A DNA stretch of 64,000 bases from Thalassococcus halodurans (lineage in GTDB: Bacteria; Pseudomonadota; Alphaproteobacteria; Rhodobacterales; Rhodobacteraceae), in the NCBI RefSeq assembly GCF_900108225.1, contig NZ_FNUZ01000001.1, positions 310,001 to 374,000 of the forward strand, read 5' to 3'. The notes beneath the pieces were generated by a model. That model saw only the letters and a program-made list of their open reading frames with translations, did no database searches and was not told where the DNA came from. Below, piece by piece: positions 17,162 through 27,056 of this stretch. Made by a program: the position numbers and the translations under genes. How positions within the stretch are numbered: position 1 is the first letter of the stretch; each line of letters starts with the position of its first letter.

Positions 17162-18646
17162 TTAGAAAAGCGAGCCCTGTTCCGGGGCTTTCTTTTTGGA
17201 TGACGCCTTTTTCGGCACGCTGCCCCCGATCCGCATTTTTCCATCGTTGAATTCGATCTCAAGCCCGCCTGCTTTCTCGGCCTCGGCTTTGGTCGTCACA
17301 ACTTGGCCCTCGGCCCGCACGACGGCATAGCCACGCTTCAACGTGGCTTTATAGCCCAGCGTTTCGCGCAGACGATCCAGCGCATCTAGACGTTCGCGGC
17401 GTTTGCCGGTGCTTTGCTGGAACGCCCCATCCAACCGGCGCGACAGTTCCGCGATGCGTTCGGATTTCTGCGCTACGTCACGCTGCACGATCCGCGGGTC
17501 CAGACGCGCCCCGATCTGGGCCACACGGCGGGTTTCTTCCGCCAGACGCGACCGCAGCATCGCGGGCCGCAGGCTGCCTGCGGTTTCAGACAGGACGACA
17601 CGGCGCGTTTGAACTCCGCGAGTCAGCGCAGCAGGCAAACGATCCGAAATGGTATCCAACCGCTGACGCGGGCCATCCAACAGCATGTCAGGGCGCGGCA
17701 GGGCGCGGGACAGATCGCGCAACCGCTGATCCCGCAGCTCCAGACGCTGTGTGATCGCACGGCTGAGACGCGCCTGCACTTCGTCCGTCCATGCCAACAA
17801 ATCACGGCGCACAGGCACGGCCAGTTCCGCAGCCGCCGTCGGTGTCGGCGCGCGCTGGTCCGATACGAAGTCGATCAGCGTGGTGTCCGTTTCGTGCCCA
17901 ACCGCTGAAATCAAGGGAATGTCTGAGGCCGCAGCCGCCCGCGCCACGCTTTCTTCGTTAAAGCCCCAGAGGTCTTCAATCGATCCACCGCCACGCGCCA
18001 CAATCAGAAGATCAGGACGCGGTAGCGCGCCGCCGGGCGTCAGCTGGTTGAACCCTTCAATCGCGCGGGTCACCTCGGGCGCACATTTCGCGCCCTGCAC
18101 GGCCACCGGCCAGATCAGCACCTTGCGCGGGAAACGGTCGCGCAGACGATGCAGGATATCGCGGATGACGGCCCCTGACGGCGATGTCACAACGCCGATG
18201 ATCTCGGGCAGAAACGGCAGCGGCTTTTTCCGGCTGGCGTCAAACAGGCCCTCGGACTGCAACAACGCCTTGCGCTTTTCCAGCATCGCCATCAGCGCAC
18301 CGGCACCGGCAGGGCGCATATCCTCGATCACGATCTGGTATTTGGATTGACCGGGGAACGTCGTCAGACGCCCTGTAGCGATAACCTCCATCCCTTCTTC
18401 GGGCTGGGTCTGCAGACGGCTGGCCACACCTTTCCACATCACGCCCGAGATGACGGCCTTATCATCTTTCAAATCCAGATAGATATGCCCCGAACGCGGA
18501 CGCGACACACGACCGACCTCGCCCTTGACCCGGACAAAGCCGAATTCGCCCTCGATCACCCGTTTGACGGCACCGGACAATTCCGAGACGGAAAATTCCG
18601 GCGTATTGCCTTCGCCTTCCTCGGGGCCGTCGTCCAACAAATCCAT
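17162..18646 (-). CDS. xseA: Exodeoxyribonuclease VII large subunit
   Basis: Protein of 494 residues. Start at the CAT of 18644-18646 (MDLLDDGPEEGEGNTPEFSV), preceded by GAGGATAACC; the open frame runs further but as antisense of purD. N-terminal OB-fold (about 20-115), then the catalytic domain with GVVTSPSGAVIRD, RGGGSIEDLWGFNEE and GHETDTTLIDFVSD motifs, and a long helical C-terminal arm. With XseB it degrades single-stranded DNA in both directions. No xseB is adjacent. Divergent from purD. Confidence 0.93.
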   Translation of the reverse strand: MDLLDDGPEEGEGNTPEFSVSELSGAVKRVIEGEFGFVRVKGEVGRVSRPRSGHIYLDLKDDKAVISGVMWKGVASRLQTQPEEGMEVIATGRLTTFPGQSKYQIVIEDMRPAGAGALMAMLEKRKALLQSEGLFDASRKKPLPFLPEIIGVVTSPSGAVIRDILHRLRDRFPRKVLIWPVAVQGAKCAPEVTRAIEGFNQLTPGGALPRPDLLIVARGGGSIEDLWGFNEESVARAAAASDIPLISAVGHETDTTLIDFVSDQRAPTPTAAAELAVPVRRDLLAWTDEVQARLSRAITQRLELRDQRLRDLSRALPRPDMLLDGPRQRLDTISDRLPAALTRGVQTRRVVLSETAGSLRPAMLRSRLAEETRRVAQIGARLDPRIVQRDVAQKSERIAELSRRLDGAFQQSTGKRRERLDALDRLRETLGYKATLKRGYAVVRAEGQVVTTKAEAEKAGGLEIEFNDGKMRIGGSVPKKASSKKKAPEQGSLF

Positions 18647-18772
18647 GGTTATCCTCGTGCTTGGTTGTGCCCACACTACCCATCCGCCCCAGAAAGGAAA
18701 AGCACCACATCTTGCGCCAAAGCCCTGCGCCGGATAGGAGGGCGCAACAGCGCAAATAAAGGGACTTTGGCC

Positions 18773-20035
18773 ATGAATATCCTGATCCTCGGTTCGGGCG
18801 GACGTGAACATGCACTGGCGTGGGCCGTTATGCAGAACCCCAAGTGCGACAAGCTGATCGTGGCCCCCGGAAACGCAGGTATCGCCCAGATCGCCGATTG
18901 CGCGTCCTTTGACGTCAATGACGGTGGCGTTGTTGTCACCTTTGCCGAAGAAAACGCGATTGATCTGGTCATCGTCGGCCCCGAGGCCCCGCTGGCCGCT
19001 GGCGTGGCCGACGCGCTGCGCAACGCATCCATCCCTGTCTTTGGCCCCTCTGCCGCAGCGGCGAAGCTGGAAGCCTCCAAAAGCTTTACCAAAGAAATCT
19101 GCGACGCGGCCAAGGCCCCGACAGCAGGCTATGCGCATTTCACCGATCTGGCCGCGGCCAAAGCCTATGTCACCGAACAGGGCATGCCTCTGGTCATCAA
19201 GGCCGACGGTCTGGCCGCAGGCAAAGGCGTGATCATCCCCGAAACGCTGGAAGAAGCCCTTGCCGCGCTGGACGACATGTTCGGTGGCGCCTTTGGCGAA
19301 GCTGGCGCAGAGGTTGTCATCGAAGAATTCATGACAGGCGAAGAAGCGTCCTACTTCATTCTGGTCGACGGCGAAACCGTGCTGCCCATCGGCACCGCGC
19401 AGGACCACAAGCGCGTTGGTGAAGGCGACACAGGCCCCAACACTGGCGGCATGGGTGCCTATTCCCCTGCCCCCGTGCTGACCGACGAGATCGCACAAAA
19501 AGCGCTGGACGAAATCATCAAGCCGACCATGGCAGAAATGGCCCGTCGCGGCACGCCTTATCAGGGTGTCCTGTATGCCGGTCTGATGATCGAAAACGGC
19601 CAGCCGCGTCTGGTGGAATACAACGTGCGCTTTGGCGATCCGGAGTGTCAGGTTCTGATGCTGCGCCTTGGGGCACAGGCGCTGGACCTGATCCACGCCT
19701 GCGCAGAAGGCCGTCTGGCCGAAGCTCAGGTGAACTGGGCGGATGACCACGCGATGACCGTGGTGCTGGCGGCCAGCGGCTATCCGGGTTCCTACGAAAA
19801 AGGCACCGCGATCAACGGTCTGGATGCCATCACGGAAGACAGCTTCAACGTGATGTTCCACGCAGGCACGTCCGAAAAAGACGGTCAGGTCGTCGCCACG
19901 GGTGGCCGCGTTCTGAACGCCACGGCGCGCGGTGCGACACTGCAAGAGGCCCGCGATCGCGCCTATGCGTTGGTGGATGCTGTGGATTGGCCCGAAGGCT
20001 TCTGCCGCCGCGATATCGGCTGGCGCGCGCTGTAA
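18773..20035 (+). CDS. purD: Phosphoribosylamine--glycine ligase
   Basis: Protein of 420 residues, full-length GARS. The N-terminus MNILILGSGGREHALAW is diagnostic, with the ATP-grasp lysine/glycine loop KADGLAAGKGV and the metal-binding EYNVRFGDPECQ. Catalyses the second step of purine synthesis, joining glycine to phosphoribosylamine. The ATG at 18773 is the only one fitting the conserved start. Followed by a strong terminator. Confidence 0.95.
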   Translation: MNILILGSGGREHALAWAVMQNPKCDKLIVAPGNAGIAQIADCASFDVNDGGVVVTFAEENAIDLVIVGPEAPLAAGVADALRNASIPVFGPSAAAAKLEASKSFTKEICDAAKAPTAGYAHFTDLAAAKAYVTEQGMPLVIKADGLAAGKGVIIPETLEEALAALDDMFGGAFGEAGAEVVIEEFMTGEEASYFILVDGETVLPIGTAQDHKRVGEGDTGPNTGGMGAYSPAPVLTDEIAQKALDEIIKPTMAEMARRGTPYQGVLYAGLMIENGQPRLVEYNVRFGDPECQVLMLRLGAQALDLIHACAEGRLAEAQVNWADDHAMTVVLAASGYPGSYEKGTAINGLDAITEDSFNVMFHAGTSEKDGQVVATGGRVLNATARGATLQEARDRAYALVDAVDWPEGFCRRDIGWRAL

Positions 20036-20045
20036 TCAGCTTTGG

Positions 20046-20081
20046 AAGGCGCGAAGGGTTCGGGCCCCTCGCGCCTTTTTT
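20046..20081 (+). terminator. Rho-independent terminator of purD
   Basis: AAGGCGCGA pairs with TCGCGCCTT around an inner GGG/CCC-rich loop, followed by a run of seven T. It may also end the convergent quinone reductase transcript. Confidence 0.85.
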
Positions 20082-20084
20082 CTA

Positions 20085-21059
20085 TCAGATCGTCAGAACG
20101 GTCGAACCGGTCGTCTTCCGCGCTTCTAGTGAGCGATGGGCGTCGGCCACCTGATCCAGTGGGAAACGCTGATCAATCCGGATTTTCACATCCCCGCTCA
20201 GAACCTTGGCAAACAACTGCTGCGCCATATCCTGACATGTGGCGTGATCCGCGATGTGCGTGAACAGTGTCGGACGCGTGATTTTCAGTGATCCTTTCGC
20301 CCCCAGAGTCCCGATATTGAACGGCGGCACCGCCCCCGAGGCGTTGCCAAATGAAATCATCATGCCCAGCGGCTTCAGACAATCGAGCGAGCCTTCGAAC
20401 GTGTCCTTCCCGACCGAGTCCATCACGACATCGACGCCTTTGCCATCGGTCAGTTCCTTGACCTTAGCGACCCAGTCCTCATCCCGATAATTGATGCAGT
20501 CGGATGCACCATGATCCAGCGCCAGTTGGCATTTCTCATCGGTGCCTGCTGTGCCGATCAAGCGGATGCCTTCGGATTTGGCCCACTGACAGGCGATTAG
20601 GCCCACGCCACCGGCAGCGGCGTGAAACAGCACCGTATCGCCGGCCTTCAGCGGCGTTGTGCGATGGAACAGGTACTGCGTGGTCAGCCCTTTCAGCATC
20701 ATCGCAGCGCCCTCCTCAAAGGAAATACCATCGGGCAAGGGACAGACCTGCGCAGCGGGCATCACGCGCGCTTCGCAATAGGCGCCCGGAGGCTGGCTGG
20801 CATAGGCCACACGGTCACCGACCTTCAGATGCGTCACGCCTTCGCCCACGGCATCAACCACGCCGGATGCTTCCATCCCCATCGCGTGGGGCAGGTTCAT
20901 CGGGTAAAGGCCGCTGCGCTGGTAGCAGTCGATAAAGTTTAGGCCGCATACCTTGTGATTGATGCGCACCTCGCCTGCTGCGGGGTCACCAACGGGGCGA
21001 TCCTCGATCTGCAATACCTCAGGACCACCGTGTTCGTGCATCACTACGGTTTTTGCCAT
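20085..21059 (-). CDS. NADPH:quinone oxidoreductase, zinc-free MDR family
   Basis: Protein of 324 residues, of the medium-chain dehydrogenase/reductase QOR type without the zinc-binding Cys set. The GroES-like domain is N-terminal (1-120); NADPH is bound at AAAGGVGLIACQWAKSEG (near 145-162). Reduces quinones or enones with NADPH. AGGGAGGAAGG precedes the ATG. Last gene of a minus-strand group coq9, quinone reductase, methyltransferase, this gene. Confidence 0.87.
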   Translation of the reverse strand: MAKTVVMHEHGGPEVLQIEDRPVGDPAAGEVRINHKVCGLNFIDCYQRSGLYPMNLPHAMGMEASGVVDAVGEGVTHLKVGDRVAYASQPPGAYCEARVMPAAQVCPLPDGISFEEGAAMMLKGLTTQYLFHRTTPLKAGDTVLFHAAAGGVGLIACQWAKSEGIRLIGTAGTDEKCQLALDHGASDCINYRDEDWVAKVKELTDGKGVDVVMDSVGKDTFEGSLDCLKPLGMMISFGNASGAVPPFNIGTLGAKGSLKITRPTLFTHIADHATCQDMAQQLFAKVLSGDVKIRIDQRFPLDQVADAHRSLEARKTTGSTVLTI

Positions 21060-21085
21060 GCCTTCCTCCCTCTAAAAGACGCGTG

Positions 21086-21760
21086 TCAGCTATCAGGCGC
21101 GCGGGTCATTTCGATGCCGACCGCCTGCTCTGAGAAAGAGATGTAGCGAAAACTGTCGGACGGCAAGCTCTCTTCCAGTGCTTTCCATTCGTGATGGCGC
21201 CAACCGGGATATCCATAGAGTTCGTCAAACAGCAAAACCGATCCCGCCACCAACCGTGGCCGGATCGCATCCAGCACAAAGCGCGTGGGCGTGTAGGTGT
21301 CCAGATCCAAGTGGGCAAAGACCACGGCCTGCCCTTTGTGATCTTCCAGCCAGCCCGGCACCGTATCCTGCACCCAGCCTTTGACCAGCTTCACGCCATC
21401 AGCAACTTCGGGCAATTCACCTTTCAGCGTAAAACGCCCCGCCTGCCCGCCTTTGGCATGGCCAGTCCAGTCCTCTTCCAGCCCTTCGAAGCTGTCAAAG
21501 CCCCAGATAACCGCGCCGGTTTTTTTCAACTGACGCGAAAACAGGTTCACGCCATGCCCGCGCCACACGCCGAATTCGGCAAACAAGCCGTCCGTGCCCA
21601 GCGACTCGATCGCGCGGTTGATGCAGTATTTGCGGATGTTGCGTTTGTCGGGGAACAGCATCGCCCCCGACATGTGGTCCTTGAACGTCTCGAAACTGTC
21701 CTGAATGGCGTATTCGCCCAACAGATCGAGCGGCGTCTTCTGAGGTGCGCCTTCGGACAA
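21086..21760 (-). CDS. TylF/MycF-like SAM-dependent methyltransferase
   Basis: Protein of 224 residues. Seen: the SAM-binding FAEFGVWRGHGVN (about 80-92) and the acidic metal-binding segment HLDLDTYTPTRFVLDAIRPR, then LLFDELYGYPGW, all of the macrocin O-methyltransferase (TylF) family. The start is a TTG at 21760, with a GGAGG 7 bases upstream. The 3-base gap from the preceding quinone reductase stop indicates co-translation. Substrate unknown; family members methylate sugars or other hydroxyl groups, so its linkage to quinone reductases is unusual. Confidence 0.75.
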   Translation of the reverse strand: MSEGAPQKTPLDLLGEYAIQDSFETFKDHMSGAMLFPDKRNIRKYCINRAIESLGTDGLFAEFGVWRGHGVNLFSRQLKKTGAVIWGFDSFEGLEEDWTGHAKGGQAGRFTLKGELPEVADGVKLVKGWVQDTVPGWLEDHKGQAVVFAHLDLDTYTPTRFVLDAIRPRLVAGSVLLFDELYGYPGWRHHEWKALEESLPSDSFRYISFSEQAVGIEMTRAPDS

Positions 21761-21763
21761 CCC

Positions 21764-22750
21764 TCAGCCTCCGACCTTCAGCACGATTTTACCGATGTGG
21801 GTCGATCCTTCCATACGCGCGTGCGCGTCAGCGGCCTGATCCAGCGCATATTCACTGTCCATGACAGGGGCGATTTTGCCCGCCGACAACAGCGGCCAGA
21901 CCTGTTCGCGCAGCGCATCGGCAATGCGGGCCTTGGCCAGATCGCTTTGCGGGCGCAAGGTCGATCCAGTGATCGTCAGACGGCGCATCATCACCTGGGC
22001 AAAGTTCAGCTCCACCTTCGGCCCTTGCAAGAAGGCGATCTGCACCAGACGGCCGTCATTGGCGAGGCTTTTGACGTTCTTAGGCAGATAGCTGCCGCCA
22101 ACCATATCAAGGATCAGATCAGCACCGCCTTCAGCGCGGATGACCTCGACAAAATCCTCTTCGCGGTAGTTGATGGCGCGTTCCGCCCCCAGCTCTTCGC
22201 AAATCCGGCATTTGTCGGCGTTGCCTGCCGTGGTGAACACACGCGCGCCAAAGTGACTGGCCAGTTGGATTGCCGTCGTTCCGATGCCCGATGATCCACC
22301 GTGAACCAGAAACTTCTCGCCTGCTTTCAGACCACCACGCTGGAACACATTGGACCAGACGGTGAAGAAGGTCTCGGGCAGGCAAGCAGCCTCTTTCATG
22401 CCCATGCCTTCAGGTACAGGCAGGCAGTGGGCGGCAGGCGTCGTTGCGTATTCTGCGTAACCACCGCCTGGAAGCAGGGCACAAACCTTATCGCCGACGC
22501 TGATGCCGCTGACACCTTCGCCCAGCGCAACCACCTCGCCCGAGGCCTCAAGCCCCGGCAGATCGGACGCTTCGGGCGGCGGGGCGTACAGGCCCGCACG
22601 CTGCAGCGCGTCGGGGCGGTTCACACCGGCATAGGCAATTTTCAACAGCACATCGCCGTGGCCCGGCTTGGGAATGTCCCGCTCGACCGGTTTCAGAACC
22701 TCGGGCCCGCCCGCTTCGGTGATTTCAACAGCCCGCATCGTTTTCGTCAT
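21764..22750 (-). CDS. NAD(P)H quinone oxidoreductase, PIG3 family
   Basis: Protein of 328 residues. The ATG at 22748-22750 (MTKTMRAVEITEAGGPEVL) is preceded by GGAGGAC; a longer frame upstream is not needed. MDR fold, with the NADPH motif HGGSSGIGTTAIQLASHFG typical of the PIG3/quinone oxidoreductase subgroup, and no structural zinc site. It is related to but clearly distinct from the second quinone reductase at 20085. First gene after coq9 in the group. Confidence 0.87.
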   Translation of the reverse strand: MTKTMRAVEITEAGGPEVLKPVERDIPKPGHGDVLLKIAYAGVNRPDALQRAGLYAPPPEASDLPGLEASGEVVALGEGVSGISVGDKVCALLPGGGYAEYATTPAAHCLPVPEGMGMKEAACLPETFFTVWSNVFQRGGLKAGEKFLVHGGSSGIGTTAIQLASHFGARVFTTAGNADKCRICEELGAERAINYREEDFVEVIRAEGGADLILDMVGGSYLPKNVKSLANDGRLVQIAFLQGPKVELNFAQVMMRRLTITGSTLRPQSDLAKARIADALREQVWPLLSAGKIAPVMDSEYALDQAADAHARMEGSTHIGKIVLKVGG

Positions 22751-22848
22751 AGTCGTCCTCCGCTTTGGCGGAACTTTGGCCGATCCGCAATGAAAGAACA
22801 ATCGCGCGGAATGGACGCATCCCTTTGTCTGGCCTTGGTCTTGCGACC

Positions 22849-23523
22849 TTAGCCCAGATGCCCGGGCAAATCAGAGGGATCGGTCTTAGGCGCTTTGACA
22901 CGGGACAGGAAAGCATTCGGGAACGCCATCAACCCTTTGGTCAGCGGATTGCTGTTCACCGCCGCCTTGAATTTTTCAAAGCGCATGACGTCTTCGATCC
23001 GGCGATCCAGAAATTCCCATGTCGCGGAATGATCGGGCGAGTCATCTCCCAGCCAGAACAACACGGTCGAGGAATAGACACCGGAAAGTGTCGCGCGCTT
23101 TGTGTACCAGTTCACATCGTCCGAGGTATCGCCCAAAGCCGTCCAGATCGCATCCGCCGTGCCCCAGATCAGCTTGGCGCCATCCGCTGCGTGCGTCGGC
23201 AGAGCAAACAGCGTGGTGCCACGGCGCACGACCTCGCGATCATCGACCGCTTCGATCCGGTGACGGACGGCCGCGGCGACCTTGTCGCGGAACCGGTAGC
23301 CCTCCATCGGGTCGGCATCGATTCGGCGCAGCATCTCGGCGTCGCCTGCTTTGTGATAGGCCACCGCCAGATCAACTGCCCCACGCGGGAACAGGCCACG
23401 GGCAACGATAGGATCAACATCACTGTCCTGAACAGCCGCATCAAAACTGGCCTGAGACCAGCCATCAAACGGAACATGCATCAAAATAGCGTCCAAAAGC
23501 TGTGTTTGGGGATCATCGGACAT
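22849..23523 (-). CDS. COQ9 family protein (ubiquinone biosynthesis)
   Basis: Protein of 224 residues matching the alphaproteobacterial COQ9 family: an N-terminal TetR-like helical part (LLDAILMHVPFDGWSQASFDAAV) and the conserved central segment WYTKRATLSGVYSSTVLFWLGDDSP. COQ9 binds lipid-like molecules and helps COQ7 in hydroxylating demethoxy-ubiquinone in mitochondria; bacterial homologues are found in Q10-producing alphaproteobacteria. Divergent from rpsU, with 132 bases between. Confidence 0.9.
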   Translation of the reverse strand: MSDDPQTQLLDAILMHVPFDGWSQASFDAAVQDSDVDPIVARGLFPRGAVDLAVAYHKAGDAEMLRRIDADPMEGYRFRDKVAAAVRHRIEAVDDREVVRRGTTLFALPTHAADGAKLIWGTADAIWTALGDTSDDVNWYTKRATLSGVYSSTVLFWLGDDSPDHSATWEFLDRRIEDVMRFEKFKAAVNSNPLTKGLMAFPNAFLSRVKAPKTDPSDLPGHLG

Positions 23524-23655
23524 GGCGTGGCTTCCTTCAACTCAGTGGCAATTCAGGCCCCTTGGCCCCACACTAGACAAGTTAGGCGCGACTTGCTATA
23601 TGGCCACCTCCTGCAATTCCTTGCAACTCAAACTTAGAAAGGTGGTGAAAACCAC

Positions 23656-23862
23656 ATGCAGGTTAGTGTTCGCGACAACAACGTCGATCAGGCGCTTCGT
23701 GCCCTGAAGAAAAAGCTGCAGCGTGAGGGTGTCTTCCGTGAAATGAAGCTCAAGCAACATTTCGAGAAGCCGTCCGAGAAAAAAGCGCGCGAGAAGGCTG
23801 AAGCGATCCGCCGTGCCCGTAAACTGGCACGCAAAAAGGCGCAGCGTGAAGGTCTGCTCTAA
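23656..23862 (+). CDS. rpsU: 30S ribosomal protein S21
   Basis: Protein of 68 residues, highly basic, with the S21 signature [27 protein letters not shown] and a C-terminal Lys/Arg-rich tail. It is the usual length for alphaproteobacteria. AAAGGTGGTGAAAACC supplies a strong ribosome binding site. S21 takes part in translation initiation. Monocistronic, followed by a good terminator. Confidence 0.95.
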   Translation: MQVSVRDNNVDQALRALKKKLQREGVFREMKLKQHFEKPSEKKAREKAEAIRRARKLARKKAQREGLL

Positions 23863-23894
23863 GCAGTTTTTCAGACACTGTTATGAATTTGACG

Positions 23895-23936
23895 ACCTCC
23901 GAGGTGAAAACCTTTCGGGGGTTTGTCTTTTCTAAG
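23895..23936 (+). terminator. Terminator of rpsU
   Basis: ACCTCCGAGGT and ACCT..TCGGGGGT pair around a GAAA tetraloop with a two-base bulge, and the downstream side is T-rich (TTTGTCTTTTCT). Confidence 0.75.
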
Positions 23937-23939
23937 GGG

Positions 23940-24401
23940 TCAGACAGGCAGTGCCGTTGTCCGGAACACCGTGCGCAGAGCAAAGCTTGATTGCATCTGA
24001 CGGACATGGGGCAGCCGCGCGAGATACTGGCGATGGATGCGCGCGAAGTCATCGGTGTCTTCTGCCACGATTTTCAGGATGTAGTCCGCCGTGCCTGCCA
24101 TCAGATGGCATTCCAGAATTTCCGGCACGCGTTTTACGGCGGTTTCAAACGCCTCAAGAACTTCGTCCGCCTGCCCTGTCAGGGTGATTTCCACAAAGAC
24201 CGTCGTGGGCAACCCCAGTTTCCGGGCGTCAAGCAGCGCGACGTAATCCTTGATGAAGCCTTCTGTCTCAAGGCGCTGCACCCGTCTGTGACACGCAGAT
24301 GCCGACAGGTTCACCTTTTCAGCAAGGTCCGCGTTCGACATGCGCCCGACCTTTTGCAACGCACGCAGGATTCGGCGATCCATATCGTCCAAAGCTGACA
24401 T
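23940..24401 (-). CDS. Lrp/AsnC family transcriptional regulator
   Basis: Protein of 153 residues; ATG at 24399-24401 (MSALDDMDRRILRALQKVGRMS), the canonical Lrp start. Helix-turn-helix at about 22-45 (SNADLAEKVNLSASACHRRVQRLE), then the RAM/AsnC ligand domain. Divergent from alanine dehydrogenase, as in many alphaproteobacteria where an Lrp homologue activates ald in response to alanine. The 134-base gap holds two perfect palindromes. Confidence 0.92.
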   Translation of the reverse strand: MSALDDMDRRILRALQKVGRMSNADLAEKVNLSASACHRRVQRLETEGFIKDYVALLDARKLGLPTTVFVEITLTGQADEVLEAFETAVKRVPEILECHLMAGTADYILKIVAEDTDDFARIHRQYLARLPHVRQMQSSFALRTVFRTTALPV

Positions 24402-24417
24402 GACTTCATTCCTTTCG

Positions 24418-24449
24418 TCTGAGCGCTCAGAATTCGAAGATTCTTCGAA
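24418..24449. promoter_or_regulatory. Two perfect palindromes between lrp and ald (probable Lrp sites)
   Basis: TCTGAGCGCTCAGA (24418-24431) is a 14-bp perfect palindrome; TTCGAAGATTCTTCGAA (24433-24449) is an 8-1-8 perfect palindrome immediately beside it. They lie directly upstream of the lrp start codon and about 90-115 bases before ald, where an Lrp-type octamer would bind to autoregulate and to activate ald. Confidence 0.55.
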
Positions 24450-24535
24450 ACTTGCAATCCAACAGGCCAGATCAGGAACAAAGTTGCAAGCAAACTCCTT
24501 CATCCTAGGTGCAGAAGGACAAACGGGAGGACGCC

Positions 24536-25654
<1,119 letters not shown>

Positions 25655-25705
25655 CCACTGCCCGAGCCTTGACACAGGGGCGTGCGAGCATGCATCGCTC
25701 GCCCC

Positions 25706-26065
25706 ATGACTTTGACCATTCTAGAAAACGTCCTGAACGACCGCGGGTCGCGCTATGCTGTGGCGGGTGGACCTGCTGCCTCAAAGGCCGAAGCCGAAGC
25801 GCTGATCAAAGAACTGAAGAAGAAAAAGAAGTTCGCCAAAGCGACGCATAACAGCTGGGCATTGCTGACCGACGACGGGCCCGTCAAAAACGATGACGGT
25901 GAATCCGGTGCAGGCATGGTTATCATCCGCATGCTGGAACGCGAGAACCTGCAAAACCACCTGATTGTTGTGACCCGCTGGTTTGGCGGCGTCCATTTGG
26001 GCGGCGACCGCTTTCGCCACATCCAGACATCCGTCAACGCCTATCTGGACGATCTGAAGCGTTAA
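25706..26065 (+). CDS. Short YigZ/Impact-family protein
   Basis: Protein of 119 residues. The ATG 25706 (MTLTILENVLNDRGSRYAV) is preferred over an upstream in-frame start at 25682 because family homology begins here. It matches only the UPF0029/Impact N-terminal domain (HNSWALLTDDGP, GESGAGMVIIRML, VVVTRWFGGVHLGGDRF); the C-terminal DUF1949 domain of ordinary YigZ (about 200 residues) is absent. Function unknown; Impact in eukaryotes regulates GCN2. It overlaps the 3' end of the convergent CDF gene by 4 bases. Confidence 0.8.
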   Translation: MTLTILENVLNDRGSRYAVAGGPAASKAEAEALIKELKKKKKFAKATHNSWALLTDDGPVKNDDGESGAGMVIIRMLERENLQNHLIVVTRWFGGVHLGGDRFRHIQTSVNAYLDDLKR

Positions 26066-26949
26066 AGAACCACGATACCTGTGTGTTTGGCGTGATCTTC
26101 CGGTTCCACGTGGATGGTCACGATGCATTCTTCCAGATGCTTTTTCAGCGCCACTTCGATGCGGTCGCAAATCTCATGTGCGGCAGTCACGGACATATCG
26201 CCCGGCACCACCAGATGGAAATCTACGAATGTCGCACGACCCGCCACACGGGTGCGCAGATCATGCGCCTCTACCGCGCCTTCGGCATGATCCGAAATCA
26301 GATTGCGCAGGTCGGCCAATTCATCTTCGGACACGGATTCATCCATCAATCCGGACAGGGACGATGCAATAACATGCCAACCGGACCACAGGATGTTCAG
26401 CGCCACCAGCGCGGCCATCAGCGGATCGAGCCAATACCAGCCCGTCGCCACGGCCGCCGCGATCCCGATGATCACGCCAATCGACGTCACAACATCTGTC
26501 TGAAGATGCTTCCCGTCCGCGCTGAGCGCAGGGGATTTCAACGCCTTCCCCTTGCGGATCAACACAAGCGCCCAAGCGCCGTTGATCACGCTGGCTGCCA
26601 CAACGATTGCCGAACCAAGCCACGGCTGGGTGATTGCCGCTGGCTCCCAGAAACGCCCCCACGCTTCATGCAGGATCAGCAGGGCCGCGATGACGATCAT
26701 CACACCTTCCAGAACCGCCGAAAAGAATTCGGCCTTGTGGTGTCCATAGGGGTGTGAAGCATCCGGCGGGCGCGCCGCGACACGCACAGCGACCAGCGCT
26801 GCGATGGCCGTGGCCACGTTGACGATGCTTTCCAAGGCGTCTGACAGGATCGCAACCGAGCCGGTAAAGAACCACGCGGCCAGTTTGACCACCAGCACAA
26901 CGGCCCCTACCACGACGGACCCAAGGGCAATACGCTGTGCCTGTGTCAT
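26062..26949 (-). CDS. Cation diffusion facilitator transporter
   Basis: Protein of 295 residues with about six membrane helices and the cytoplasmic C-terminal domain of the CDF family. Characteristic segments: DALESIVNVATAIAALVAV in helix II, HPYGHHKAEFFSAVLEG in helix III-IV, and the C-terminal LRTRVAGRATFVDFHLVVPGD with HxEP. Exports divalent metals (Zn, Fe, Co, Mn) by proton antiport. Preceded by GGAGACC. Confidence 0.88.
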   Translation of the reverse strand: MTQAQRIALGSVVVGAVVLVVKLAAWFFTGSVAILSDALESIVNVATAIAALVAVRVAARPPDASHPYGHHKAEFFSAVLEGVMIVIAALLILHEAWGRFWEPAAITQPWLGSAIVVAASVINGAWALVLIRKGKALKSPALSADGKHLQTDVVTSIGVIIGIAAAVATGWYWLDPLMAALVALNILWSGWHVIASSLSGLMDESVSEDELADLRNLISDHAEGAVEAHDLRTRVAGRATFVDFHLVVPGDMSVTAAHEICDRIEVALKKHLEECIVTIHVEPEDHAKHTGIVVL

Positions 26950-27056
26950 TCTGGTCTCCGTCGTCTCGGCGTCGGCGCCGTCTTAGTCAATGGGGATGCA
27001 TGGGGCAAGGCGACAGATCGACTTTGCCAACAACTGCGCGGGAAAAGGTACAATCC

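Noticed and set aside
18647-19945. N-terminal extension of the xseA frame across purD
   Set aside because: The extension is antisense to purD and Cys/His/Arg-rich; the XseA family start with a ribosome binding site lies at 18646.
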